A stretch of DNA of 64,000 nt. Origin: Mycobacterium sp. ELW1 (GTDB taxonomy: Bacteria > Actinomycetota > Actinomycetes > Mycobacteriales > Mycobacteriaceae). The translations under genes and the position numbers were made by a program. The stretch is from assembly GCF_008329905.1 (NCBI RefSeq), contig NZ_CP032155.1, forward strand, positions 62,001 through 126,000, given 5' to 3'. This document shows, piece after piece, positions 15,078 to 24,097 of the stretch. Below the pieces are notes generated by a model. It was not told where the DNA came from. It was given only the letters and a program-made list of their open reading frames with translations, and made no database searches. Every line of letters begins with the position of its first letter. Within the stretch, counting starts at the first letter, position 1.

Positions 15078-17204
15078 CTAGGCCTGGACCTTGGCGGCGG
15101 CCGTGTCCGGCATCGGCTCATAGCGGGCGAACGACCGGGTGAACGACGCCGCGCCGTGGGTGAGGCTGCGCATGTCGGTCGCGTAGCGGGTCAGCTCCAC
15201 CTGCGGAACCTCTGCCCGGATCAGGGTGTGGTTCTCTCGGGCTTGCTCGGTGCCGAGCACCCGGCCCCGCCGGCCGGACAGGTCACCCATGACCGCACCG
15301 ACGAGATCGTCGGGCACCTCGATGGTGACCTCGTCGACCGGTTCGAGTAGATCGATCCGGGTCGCCGAGGCCGCCTCTCGCAACGCCAGCCCACCGGCCA
15401 TCTGGAACGCCATGTCGGAGGAGTCGACGCTGTGCGCCTTGCCGTCGACCAGCGTCACCCGGATGTCGACGACGGGATAGCCGCCGTGCACACCGCGTTC
15501 CATCTGCGCGCGCACCCCTTTCTCCACGCTCGGGATGAACTGCCGGGGAACCGCCCCGCCGACGACCTTGTCGACGAATTCGAAGCCACCGCCCTGTGGC
15601 AGCGGCTCCACTTTGATGTCGCACACCGCGAACTGGCCGTGTCCGCCGGACTGTTTGACGTGGCGGCCGTGGCCCAAGGCGCGCCCGCCGAAGGTTGCGC
15701 GCAACGGGATGCGGACCTCGACGGTGTCGACGTTGACGCCGTAACGGTTGGCCAGCGCGTCGAGCACCACGCTGGAGTGCGCTTCGCCCATGCACCACAA
15801 GACGATTTGATGCGTCTCGGGGTTCTGCTCGATGCGCAGCGTCGGGTCCTCGGCGGCCAGCCGCTGCAAGCCGACCGAGAGCTTGTCCTCGTCGGTCTTG
15901 GCGCGGGCGGCGATCGCAACCGGCAACAGCGGTTCGGGCATCGTCCACGGTTTGAGTAACAGCGGAGTTGCCTTGTCCGACAGGGTGTCTCCGGTCTCGG
16001 CGCGGGTGAGCCTGCCGATCGCGCAGATATCGCCCGCCACCACCTGCGTGGCCGGGCGCTGCTGCTTACCCAGCGGGAACGACAGCGTGCCGATGCGTTC
16101 GTCTTCGTCGTGGTCGGCATGTGTGTTCGCCTCGAAGAAGGCCGAAAAATGGCCCGACACATGCACTGTCGTGTCGGGCCTGATGGTGCCGGAGAACACC
16201 CGGACCAGGCTGACCCTGCCGACGTAGGGGTCTGACGTCGTCTTCACCACCTCGGCCAGGAGCGGTCCGTCCGGATCGCAGGACAGGCCGGCGCGGGCCA
16301 CGCCGTGTGGGGTGTAGACCTCGGGGAGAACATGTTCGGGTGGCGACGGGAAGCCACGGGCCGCGATGTCCAGCAGCTCGAGGGTGCCCACGCCGGTGCC
16401 GCTGCACACGGGGATGACGGGGAAGAACGCGCCACGCGCGACGGCTCGCTCCAGATCCTCGATCAGCACGGCCTCGTCGATCGCCTCACCGCCGAGATAA
16501 CGCTCCATCAGCGATTCGTCCTCGGACTCCTCGATGATGCCCTCGATCAGGGCGCCGCGATGCTCGTCGATCCGCGCGGCGTACGCATCGTCGGGCGGAT
16601 GGACGGTGCGGGCGCCGTCGCGGTAGTCGTACTGGCTGCCCGACAACAAGCCGACCAGACCCGTGTCGGTGGGCAGGTAGAGCGGGAGAACCTTGTCGCC
16701 GAAGGCATCCTGGGCGGCGCGCAGCGCGGTGTCGTAGTTGGCGCGGGCGTGATCGAGTTTGGTGATCACCACCGCGCGGGGCATGCCGACGTCATCGCAC
16801 TCGTGCCACAGCGCCCGAGTCGCCTCGTCGACACCGTCGTTCGCGGCGATCACGAACAACGCACACTCGGCGGCGCGCAGGCCGGCCCGCAGTTCACCGA
16901 CGAAGTCGGCGTAGCCCGGGGTGTCGATCAGGTTGACCTTGATGCCGTCGTGCGGGATGGGTGCCAGCGCAAGCCCAACCGAACGCTGTTGCCGGATGGC
17001 GGCATCGTCGAAATCGCACACCGTGGTGCCGTCGACCACCGACCCCGCCCGCGACAGCACGCCGGCAGCGACGAGAAGGCTTTCGACAAGGGTGGTCTTG
17101 CCGGCACCGGACGGACCGACGAGCACGACATTGCGGATCGCGGCCGGACTCTCGGCAGCTGGAGCCGACCGGGCGGCTTGGGAAGTGTTCGTCTTGTCGG
17201 CCAT
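15078..17204 (-). CDS. fusA2: EF-G-like GTPase, FusA2 type
   Basis: 708-residue paralogue of elongation factor G, full length with all five domains. G1 motif GPSGAGKTT, G3 motif DTPGYAD, and G4 reads TKLD instead of the canonical NKxD. The switch-I region is shortened compared with true EF-G, as in FusA2 proteins of mycobacteria (for example the Rv0120c type). Such paralogues do not replace EF-G in translocation and are thought to act on ribosomes under stress; that is family knowledge, not visible here. Start ATG 17204 has GGGGGAGGG upstream. Confidence 0.9.
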   Translation of the reverse strand: MADKTNTSQAARSAPAAESPAAIRNVVLVGPSGAGKTTLVESLLVAAGVLSRAGSVVDGTTVCDFDDAAIRQQRSVGLALAPIPHDGIKVNLIDTPGYADFVGELRAGLRAAECALFVIAANDGVDEATRALWHECDDVGMPRAVVITKLDHARANYDTALRAAQDAFGDKVLPLYLPTDTGLVGLLSGSQYDYRDGARTVHPPDDAYAARIDEHRGALIEGIIEESEDESLMERYLGGEAIDEAVLIEDLERAVARGAFFPVIPVCSGTGVGTLELLDIAARGFPSPPEHVLPEVYTPHGVARAGLSCDPDGPLLAEVVKTTSDPYVGRVSLVRVFSGTIRPDTTVHVSGHFSAFFEANTHADHDEDERIGTLSFPLGKQQRPATQVVAGDICAIGRLTRAETGDTLSDKATPLLLKPWTMPEPLLPVAIAARAKTDEDKLSVGLQRLAAEDPTLRIEQNPETHQIVLWCMGEAHSSVVLDALANRYGVNVDTVEVRIPLRATFGGRALGHGRHVKQSGGHGQFAVCDIKVEPLPQGGGFEFVDKVVGGAVPRQFIPSVEKGVRAQMERGVHGGYPVVDIRVTLVDGKAHSVDSSDMAFQMAGGLALREAASATRIDLLEPVDEVTIEVPDDLVGAVMGDLSGRRGRVLGTEQARENHTLIRAEVPQVELTRYATDMRSLTHGAASFTRSFARYEPMPDTAAAKVQA

Positions 17205-17219
17205 GACAGACCCTCCCCC

Positions 17220-17235
17220 GCGCGCGTAGGCGCGC
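17220..17235. terminator. GC hairpin between adenylate cyclase and fusA2
   Basis: GCGCGC arms at 17220-17225 and 17230-17235 with a GTAG loop, just upstream of the fusA2 ribosome-binding site and 62 bp after the cyclase stop. It could be a weak terminator for the cyclase transcript or a leader structure for fusA2; no T-run follows. Confidence 0.35.
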
Positions 17236-17296
17236 AGATTCGACTACAGCCCACCATTCACCCGATGCGGCGGTCGACACAAGGGATCGGGGGAAT

Positions 17297-18772
17297 TCAG
17301 GCGGTGGGCGCCGACATTCGGGTCGGCTCGAGGCGGCCGCGCAGCACCTCCGAGGTGAACTCGGCCCAGTGCGCGCGCTCGGCGCTGTCGGCGTTGGCCA
17401 GGGCGACGTCCGAGCACAGCGCGCGTTCGCCGGTGGCTTTGGCCCGATCGGCAAGGCGCGCAGCCTCGTTGACCGGGTCGCCGATCACCGTGTACTCGTA
17501 GCGATGCTCGGCGCCGATGTTCCCGGCGAACACCCGCCCGGCCGATACCCCGATGCCGAAGTCCACCACGGGAAGGCGGCGCAGCGCGACGGTCAGCGCG
17601 CGGGCGGTCGCCAGCGCATCGGACGCCGCGCGGGCACTGGGCAGCGGCGCGCCGAACACCGCCAGCACCGCGTCGCCCTGGAACTTGTTGATCAGCCCGT
17701 GCCGTTCGTCGACGGAATCGACGACGATCTGGAAGAAGTCGTTGAGCACGCCGGCCACCTCGGCCGGCGAACTGTTGTGGGCCAACTGTGTCGAGCCGAC
17801 CAGGTCGACGAACAGCACCGCGGCCTCACGCACTTCGCCGGTGAGGGTATCGGCGTCGCTGACCGCGCGTAGCGCCACGTCTGTCCCCACGTGGCGGCCG
17901 AACAGATCGCGCAACCGGTCGCGTTCGGCCAGCCCGGACACCATGCGGTTGAAACCGCTCTGCAGCCGCCCGATTTCGGAGCGCTCGTAGACGTCGACCC
18001 GGGTCCCGATCTGGCCGCGTTCCACCCTGGCCATGGCGGCGACGACGTCGTGCACCGGATCCGAGATGGACACTGCGACGATCGCCATGCCGCGCAGCCC
18101 GACCAGGACTGAGATCACCGACAGCACGATGACCGGTATCTCGATCGACGCGTTCTTCTGGATGATCCAGCCGCTGGCGCGCATCAGCACCACCACCGCG
18201 ATGCCGATGCTGGGCAGGGCGCTGCTCATCACCCACATCAGCAGGAGCCTCGGCAGCACCCCCGGTGCAGTGTCGCGACCGGGCGTGGACCCCATGACGG
18301 CCGCGGTGATCGGGCGCATCGGCCGCTGGATCAGCAGCAGCGCGGCGCCCGCCGAGGTGGTGATCCCGAACAGCACCAGCATGCCGATCAGCCAGGCCGC
18401 CGCCACGCCGCCGTCCCGGTTGATGAGGAACAGGATGGTGCCGCTGATCAGCCAGATGGTCGCCAACAGCGTGGACTGGTGACGCAGAAGTCGCTCGACG
18501 AACAACTGGTCGCGACGGGTCGGCGGCTCACCCGCGGTGAACCAGCGCAGCCTGCGGTCGACGACCAGGATCGCGTAGCCGATCGACCCGGCGAAGCCGA
18601 ACACCGACAGCGTGACCGACGCGATCAGGGTGTCGGTGCCGAAGACGGTCTGGGCTTGCGGCACCAATTCGTGGCGCAGCGGCATCACCAGCGCGGTCAA
18701 CTCGACGGCCGCGAGGATCTGCGCGAGTACGAGAGCCAGGGCGTAGCGGACTTTCAGCCTGCTCGCCGTCAT
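17297..18772 (-). CDS. Membrane class III adenylate cyclase with HAMP domain
   Basis: 491 residues. About six transmembrane helices fill residues 1-235, a HAMP domain follows ('RVDVYERSEIGRLQSGFNRMVSGLAERDRL'), then the catalytic domain at about 300-470. Metal-binding aspartates are in FVDLVGST and 'GDAVLAVFG', the purine-specifying Lys is in 'NKFQGDA', and 'YTVIGDPVNEAARL' supplies the second purine/phosphate contacts, so the enzyme looks active and makes cAMP. Architecture equals the Rv1318c/1319c/1320c group of M. tuberculosis. Divergent from the LLM gene at 18870. Confidence 0.93.
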   Translation of the reverse strand: MTASRLKVRYALALVLAQILAAVELTALVMPLRHELVPQAQTVFGTDTLIASVTLSVFGFAGSIGYAILVVDRRLRWFTAGEPPTRRDQLFVERLLRHQSTLLATIWLISGTILFLINRDGGVAAAWLIGMLVLFGITTSAGAALLLIQRPMRPITAAVMGSTPGRDTAPGVLPRLLLMWVMSSALPSIGIAVVVLMRASGWIIQKNASIEIPVIVLSVISVLVGLRGMAIVAVSISDPVHDVVAAMARVERGQIGTRVDVYERSEIGRLQSGFNRMVSGLAERDRLRDLFGRHVGTDVALRAVSDADTLTGEVREAAVLFVDLVGSTQLAHNSSPAEVAGVLNDFFQIVVDSVDERHGLINKFQGDAVLAVFGAPLPSARAASDALATARALTVALRRLPVVDFGIGVSAGRVFAGNIGAEHRYEYTVIGDPVNEAARLADRAKATGERALCSDVALANADSAERAHWAEFTSEVLRGRLEPTRMSAPTA

Positions 18773-18813
18773 GGGTTCAGACGCTACTGCGACAACCCGG
18801 CAGAATCACGCTC

Positions 18814-18844
18814 TCCGAAAGTGAGAGTAGTACTTCCGAAGGTG
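18814..18844. promoter_or_regulatory. Direct repeat TCCGAARGTG, 21-bp period, in a divergent promoter
   Basis: TCCGAAAGTG (18814-18823) and TCCGAAGGTG (18835-18844) are 21 bp apart, two helical turns, between the adenylate cyclase and LLM starts. This spacing suits a dimeric activator, but no regulator gene adjoins. Confidence 0.4.
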
Positions 18845-18869
18845 CGGCCCGCTGCGTAACATCCGCGCT

Positions 18870-19718
18870 GTGAAGTTCGGGATTCCACTGGGTGGCGTTC
18901 ACCCCGGCCTGTGGCGGGATCTGACGAAGCGGGCCGAGGAGCTGGGCTACGAGTCGGTGTGGCTTCCCGAGCATCTGGTGCTGCCGGCAGAGATGTCCGG
19001 CAGCCCGCACCACGGCGACAGTCATCCGCCGATTCCGCCGCAGACGCCGATGTTCGACGCGATCGCCTACCTGTCGTATCTGGCCGGCCAGACCAGCACG
19101 ATCCGACTGGGCACCTACGTCTACAACATCGGGTTGCGCCATCCGTTCGTCAGCGCCCGCGCGGCCACCACGCTGGACATCGTCTCGGACGGCCGGTTCG
19201 ACTTCGGTATCGGCGCCAGTTGGCTGCGCGAGGAATGGGACGCCGCCGGTCTGGACTTCAGCACCCGTGGCGCCCGCGTCGACGAGGCGCTTCAGGTGTG
19301 CCAGGCCCTGTGGACCGAGCCGACCATCGAACACCACGGCCGGTTCTTCGACTTCGACGCCGTCGCTTTCGAACCCAAGCCGGTGCAGCCGGGTGGACCG
19401 CCGATCCACGTCGGCGGCGATGGCCTGCCCGCGTTGCGCCGGGTCGCCCGGTTCGGCTCCGGCTGGATTCCGATGAATCACACCCTGGACCAGATTCCCG
19501 GATCGGTGCAGAAGCTCTCGGCGCTGTGGGCCGAGCACGGACGGACCGGCACGCCGGAGGTGACCGCGTCGGCTCCGGCCGAGTCACCCGCTGATGTGCG
19601 CCGCGCGGCGGATGCGGGCATCGACCGGATGATCGTCATGCCGTGGCGGCGTACCCGCGAGGCGCTCGACGGTATCGCCCGTTTCGCCGATGACGTGCTG
19701 AACCCATCGCGGAGTTGA
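18870..19718 (+). CDS. LLM-class F420-dependent-type oxidoreductase
   Basis: 282 residues. 'MKFGIPLGGVHPGLWRDL' start, 'YESVWLPEHLVLP' (residues ~31-43), 'LDIVSDGRFDFGIGASW' and 'PPIHVGGDG' are the standard landmarks of this TIM-barrel family. GTG start at 18870. The SDR gene follows after 4 bp, so both are one operon, probably catalysing consecutive redox steps. It is not a close copy of the LLM proteins at 4135 and 24807. Substrate unknown. Confidence 0.9.
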   Translation: MKFGIPLGGVHPGLWRDLTKRAEELGYESVWLPEHLVLPAEMSGSPHHGDSHPPIPPQTPMFDAIAYLSYLAGQTSTIRLGTYVYNIGLRHPFVSARAATTLDIVSDGRFDFGIGASWLREEWDAAGLDFSTRGARVDEALQVCQALWTEPTIEHHGRFFDFDAVAFEPKPVQPGGPPIHVGGDGLPALRRVARFGSGWIPMNHTLDQIPGSVQKLSALWAEHGRTGTPEVTASAPAESPADVRRAADAGIDRMIVMPWRRTREALDGIARFADDVLNPSRS

Positions 19719-19722
19719 GGCC

Positions 19723-20523
19723 GTGACGATCTCGCCGTCGGACATCCTGCTGACCGACCGGGTCGCGGTGGTGACCGGCGGCGGCACGGGCATCGGCCGC
19801 GGGATCGCCGACGGATTGGCGCAATTCGGGGCGACGGTCGCCATCTGGGAGCGTGACGCCGACAGCTGCGCGGCAACCGCGGCCGAGCTGGGGGTGCTCG
19901 GCATCGTGGCCGACGTTCGTGACAGCGGACAGGTCGATGCCGCGTTGGCACGCACCCGCGACGAGCTCGGGCCGGTCAGCATCCTGGTCAACAACGCCGG
20001 CGGGGTGTTCGCCTCGCCGCTGTTGGACACCAGCGAAAACGGTTGGGATGCCTTGTACAGGGCGAACCTTCGACACGTCCTGCTGTGCACACAGCGAGTG
20101 GCCAGGCAGCTCGTCGACGACGGCCGGGGCGGCAGCGTCATCTCCGTGACCTCGATCGAGGGAGTCCGCGCCGCACCCGGATACGCGGCCTACTCCGCGG
20201 CGAAGGCCGGGGTCATCAACTACACCAGGACGGCGGCGTTCGAGCTGGCGCCGCACGGCATCCGGGTCAACGCCATCGCACCCGACATCACAGTCACCGA
20301 GGGCCTGCTGGCGCTGTCGCCGAACGGGATACGGCCCGAACTGAGCCAGGCCGTGCCGCTGGGCCGGCTCGGCGAAGTCGACGAAATAGCCTCGGCAGCT
20401 GTCTTTCTCGCCTCCGACATGGCGCGATACATCACCGGCCAAACGCTCCACGTCGACGGTGGCACCCAGGCCGCGGGCGGGTGGTACCACGCCGACGGCG
20501 GCGCCCGGTTCGGGCCGGCCTGA
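19723..20523 (+). CDS. Short-chain dehydrogenase/reductase
   Basis: 266-residue classical SDR: glycine motif TGGGTGIG, 'NNAGG' turn, catalytic Ser in 'VTSIEGVR', YSAAK active site, and a 'GQTLHVDGGTQ' C-terminal signature. GTG start four bases after the LLM stop. The gene ends one base before the convergent DUF1275 stop. Probably FabG-like NAD(P)-dependent ketone/alcohol interconversion. Confidence 0.92.
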   Translation: MTISPSDILLTDRVAVVTGGGTGIGRGIADGLAQFGATVAIWERDADSCAATAAELGVLGIVADVRDSGQVDAALARTRDELGPVSILVNNAGGVFASPLLDTSENGWDALYRANLRHVLLCTQRVARQLVDDGRGGSVISVTSIEGVRAAPGYAAYSAAKAGVINYTRTAAFELAPHGIRVNAIAPDITVTEGLLALSPNGIRPELSQAVPLGRLGEVDEIASAAVFLASDMARYITGQTLHVDGGTQAAGGWYHADGGARFGPA

Positions 20524-21195
20524 TCAGCTGTCGGCGCGGCGGTCCACGCCGAACAGGACCGCGGCCACCAGCACGCACACGGCCGCGACAGCGATGGTCA
20601 ACGGCACCGACACCTGCACCAGCAGGGCCCCGGCGACCGCGCCGGCCAGCATCGTCGTGATCGACGCCAACCGGCGGACGGGTTTGGCGCCCGGCCCTCC
20701 CACCACCCGACTGTCGGCGGCCAGCCCGGTCACCGTCAGCGTCAGCACCGTGGTGGTCAGGTCGGCGACCGCCATCCGCCGGGCCGTGCTGTTCTGCAGG
20801 CCGAACGCGAACGCCAGCGTCGCGACGATGACCGGCCGGCCCAACGTGGAGACACCGAAGGCGGCAGCGGCGGCCGCGACGATCCCGAGGAGCACCGCCT
20901 GCACCAGCAGCACCGACATCGGCCACGTCGGCGACGCGGCCACCCGGTGACCGACGGCACCGCCCACCAGTGCGCCGAACATGAACGCGCCCAACGCGAT
21001 CAGCGCCATCCACGCCGACAGCCCGGAGCTGGGATTTGCCGCGAAACCGAGGAAGACGATGTTGCCCGTCATGTTGGCGACAAAGACGTGGCCGAGGCCG
21101 AGGTAGGACACGGCATCGATCACCCCGGTGCCCGCGGTGAGGCTCAACAGTGCCGCGATGGTGCGCCGCGACGTGGTGGCTGCGGTGACGCTCAC
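20524..21195 (-). CDS. DUF1275 (YoaK-like) membrane protein
   Basis: 223 residues with about six transmembrane helices. The family signatures 'TGVIDAVSYLGLGHVFVANMTGNIVFLG' (split over residues 21-48) and 'AFAFGLQNSTARRM' are clear. GTG 21195 (VSVTAATTSRR) is preferred to the longer frame, which would cross the divergent SDR start. Function of the family is unknown; it is a small integral membrane protein, perhaps a transporter or stress factor. Confidence 0.88.
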   Translation of the reverse strand: MSVTAATTSRRTIAALLSLTAGTGVIDAVSYLGLGHVFVANMTGNIVFLGFAANPSSGLSAWMALIALGAFMFGALVGGAVGHRVAASPTWPMSVLLVQAVLLGIVAAAAAAFGVSTLGRPVIVATLAFAFGLQNSTARRMAVADLTTTVLTLTVTGLAADSRVVGGPGAKPVRRLASITTMLAGAVAGALLVQVSVPLTIAVAAVCVLVAAVLFGVDRRADS

Positions 21196-21308
21196 GGCAG
21201 GACTGCGGCCCGCACCGCGATGACGTTGATGTGCATACGGTGGACAGCAGTCGGAGCGGTTCCCTAATTCCCGACCATCCACCTGCGTCGCGTACGTATG
21301 GTGAGGCC

Positions 21309-22133
21309 GTGACAAATAATCGCCCGCTGGAGGGCAAGGTCGCCTACGTCACCGGTGGGGCCAGGGGACAGGGCCGCGCGCACTGTATCCGGCTGGCCCA
21401 GGCCGGTGCCGACATCGTCACCATCGACGCCTGCGGGCCGGTGGGCAACCACATCGGGTACGAACCGTCGACTCCCGAGGACCTCGCCGACACTGTGCGT
21501 CTGGTGGAGGACGAAGGCGTGAAGATCAGCGCTGAGCGGGTCGATGTGCGTGACCATGACGGTCAGAAGCGAGTGATCGCCTCTGCCATCGAGCAATTCG
21601 GTCGCCTCGACGTCGTCGTCGCCAACGCCGGAGTGATGAGCTGGGGCCGGGCCTGGGAGATCCCGCCGGAGCAGTGGCAAGAGATCATCGACGTCAACCT
21701 CACCGGATTCTTCAACACCGTGCAGGCATGCGTGCCGGCGATGATCGAGGCCGGCAACGGTGGTTCGATCATCGCGATCAGCTCGTCGGCGGGCATCAAG
21801 GCCGTGCCGGGCGCCGGGCACTACTGCGCCAGCAAGTTCGGTGTTGTGGGACTGGCGAATTCGCTCGCGCTGGAGGTGGGCGAGTACGGGATCCGGGTGA
21901 ACTCGGTGCACACCTACGGCGTCGACACCGCTCTGGGCAACGACCTGTCGATGTACTCGACGTTCGAGAAGCACCCTCACTACGTCTACAGCTTCTCGCC
22001 GGGCGCGCTGCCCACCGAGTCGCTGATCGCGCCGAACCAGGTCAGCGAAGTGGTGCTGTTCCTGGCCAGTGATGCTTCGGCATTGCTGACCGCCGCCCAG
22101 ATTCCGGCGGACAAGGGCTACATGAAGGTGTAG
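21309..22133 (+). CDS. Mycofactocin-type SDR family oxidoreductase
   Basis: 274 residues from GTG 21309. The 'TGGARGQGRAH' nucleotide-binding motif and a long insertion after the second strand ('IDACGPVGNHIGYEPSTPED') are hallmarks of the mycofactocin-coupled SDR subfamily, whose NAD is held tightly and re-oxidised by mycofactocin rather than exchanged. Active-site residues are SSSAG and YCASK. The stop is 17 bp from the convergent fadD stop. Likely an alcohol dehydrogenase for a lipid or xenobiotic; no mycofactocin biosynthesis gene is in the window. Confidence 0.88.
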   Translation: MTNNRPLEGKVAYVTGGARGQGRAHCIRLAQAGADIVTIDACGPVGNHIGYEPSTPEDLADTVRLVEDEGVKISAERVDVRDHDGQKRVIASAIEQFGRLDVVVANAGVMSWGRAWEIPPEQWQEIIDVNLTGFFNTVQACVPAMIEAGNGGSIIAISSSAGIKAVPGAGHYCASKFGVVGLANSLALEVGEYGIRVNSVHTYGVDTALGNDLSMYSTFEKHPHYVYSFSPGALPTESLIAPNQVSEVVLFLASDASALLTAAQIPADKGYMKV

Positions 22134-22150
22134 GCCTTCCGCCGAGCTAT

Positions 22151-23916
22151 CTAGGCTTGGGCGCCAAGGCTTTCCACGGCGAGTTCCTTGGCCCAGCGGT
22201 AGTCGGCCTTGCCGGCGGGGGAGCGCAGTACCTTCTCGGTGCGGATGAACGCCTTCGGCAGTTTGTAGTGCGCGATGTGCTCGCGGCAGGCGTCGGCAAG
22301 CTCGGCATCGGTGGCGCTCTGCCCCTCGGCGAACTGCACGATGGCCACCACCTCGCTGCCCCACCGTTCCGACGGCCGTCCCGCGACCACCACGTCGTAC
22401 ACCGCGGGATGGCTCGCGACCGCACGCTCGACTTCCTCGGCGAAGATCTTCTCCCCACCGGAATTGATGGTGACCGAATCGCGGCCGAGCAGTTCGATCT
22501 GACCGTCCTCCAGGAACCGGGCGCGGTCACCGGGCACCGACCAGCGCACGCCGTCGATGGTGGGGAACGTGCGCGCCGACTTCTCGGCGTCACCGAGGTA
22601 ACCCAGCGGGACGTAGGCCCGCCGTGCCAGCCAGCCCTCGCCGTCGCCGGGGGCGAGCACCTTGCTGAAATCCGCTGAGATGATGGCGGTGTCGTGCTGC
22701 GGGGTGAATGTGGCGGCCTTCTGCTCGACGCCCTTGGCCGCCATCGTCGTCATCTGCATGCCGGTCTCCGACGCTCCGACGGCGTCGAGCACCATCAGGT
22801 TGGGCAGGGCTGCCAGCAGTCGTTCGCGGACCGTCGGCGACAGCGGCGCGCCGCCGTTGGTGATGGTCACCAGCCCGGACAGGTCGTAGTTGCCGGTCTC
22901 GATCTCGCCGAGCAGCGGCCGGGCGATCGCGTCGCCGACGACCGGAATGCTCAGCACGCGTTCACGTTCGGCCAGCCGCATCACGGCGGGGGCGTTGAGC
23001 CGGTCGACGTCTTCGGGCAGCACCATCCAACCGCCGGTGCTGAACATGTTGAACGCCGCCCACTGCGCCGCGCCGTGCATCAGCGGCGGGATCATCAGCA
23101 CCGACCGGAAGCCCGCGTTGGTACGAGCCTGTTCGGCGAGTTCGGCGTACGTCGACAGTGACGTGTCCGAACCGAACGGCCGGCCGCCCATCGCCGACAT
23201 GAAGATGTCGTGCTGGCGCCACAGCACACCCTTGGGCATCCCGGTGGTTCCACCGGTGTAGAGGATGTAGAGGTCGTCGCCGCTGGGGGCTGGCCGCTCG
23301 CCGCTGCGTGGCTGGCGCCACAGCACACCCTTGGGCATCCCGGTGGTTCCACCGGTGTAGAGGATGTAGAGGTCGTCGCCGCTGGGGTGGGCATGCCACC
23401 GGCCGGCTCCGGCGTGCTGACGATGGACTCGTAATCGACTGCACCGGGCAACAATTCGTTGCCGCTGGCGTCGGCCACCTGGATCAGCACCCGCAACTCC
23501 GGGAGCCGGTCGCGGATCGCGGCCACGCACGGCGCGAACTCGGCGCCGTAGACCAGGGCCTTGGCGCCCGAGTCGGTGAGCAGGTAGAGGAGCTCTTCCT
23601 CCACGTAGCGGTAGTTGACGTTGAAGGGCGCGACCCGGGCCCGGTAGCCGGCGACCATCGCCTCGAGGTACTGGTTTCCGTTGCGCAGGTACAGCCCGAT
23701 GTGGTCCTGGCCGGATTCGTGCGGCGCCAGTTGGTCCCGTTCGGTGTGGCAGCCCAGTCCCGCAGCGGTGAGATAGTGCGCGACACCGTCGATGCGGGCG
23801 TCGAGTTGCGCATACGTCAGGCGCTGACCCCGCCAGATGAGAGCCTCGTGATCCGGCAGCGTCTCGGCGACGGTGCGGAACACCGACGAAAGGTCGAAGC
23901 TGACGGCGCTACTCAT
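22151..23916 (-). CDS. FadD-type acyl-CoA synthetase, interrupted by a 99-bp duplication and one-base deletion
   Basis: Adenylate-forming acyl-CoA ligase of the FadD19/FadD17 style; the AMP-binding P-loop is YTGGTTGMPKGVLWRQ and the C-terminal domain has 'NSGGEKIFAEEVE' and 'SPAGKADYRW'. The gene is split into two frames. A 77-bp segment encoding the P-loop is present twice (23212-23288, 23311-23387), and one G is missing from a G-run (23384-23387, four G against five at 23285-23289). Removing 99 bp and adding one base gives 1668 bp, a normal 555-residue FadD. ATG 23916 follows GGAGG. A KstR-type palindrome lies 22 bp upstream, so cholesterol/lipid-responsive control is likely. Confidence 0.85.
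23212..23387 (-). repeat. 77-bp direct duplication (period 99 bp) inside fadD
   Basis: 23212-23288 and 23311-23387 are identical over 77 bp with a 22-base unrelated spacer. The repeated segment encodes the ATP-binding P-loop of the ligase, which cannot function twice. Same design as the duplications at 492-567 and 39117-39229. Confidence 0.9.
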
Positions 23917-23937
23917 GGGCGGTCCTCCGGGTGGCCG

Positions 23938-23959
23938 AGACTAGAACGCGTTCTAGTCT
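23938..23959. promoter_or_regulatory. KstR-type operator upstream of fadD
   Basis: A perfect 22-bp palindrome whose core is GACTAGAACGCGTTCTAGTC (23939-23958). It contains TAGAACGCGTTCTA, an exact match to the published KstR consensus TnnAACnnGTTnnA of the cholesterol-degradation repressor. It ends 22 bp before the fadD start and so overlaps its promoter; the TetR gene at 24098 diverges from the other side. Confidence 0.85.
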
Positions 23960-24097
23960 GCCACGGGCGTGGGCATCGGCAGGTGGCGGAACGTCACCCA
24001 GCGGGACCGCCATGAGGTGACGGCATCGCGGGCGTCGTCAGCTAACCCCCAGCGATAAATGGTGGTGCGCCTCCACTTTGGCGAGTAGTCTGGCCTG

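Noticed and set aside
23991..24022. CGTCACC / GGTGACG inverted pair upstream of the 24-kb TetR
   Set aside because: 7-bp arms with a 17-bp spacer; too loose compared with the other operators to claim.
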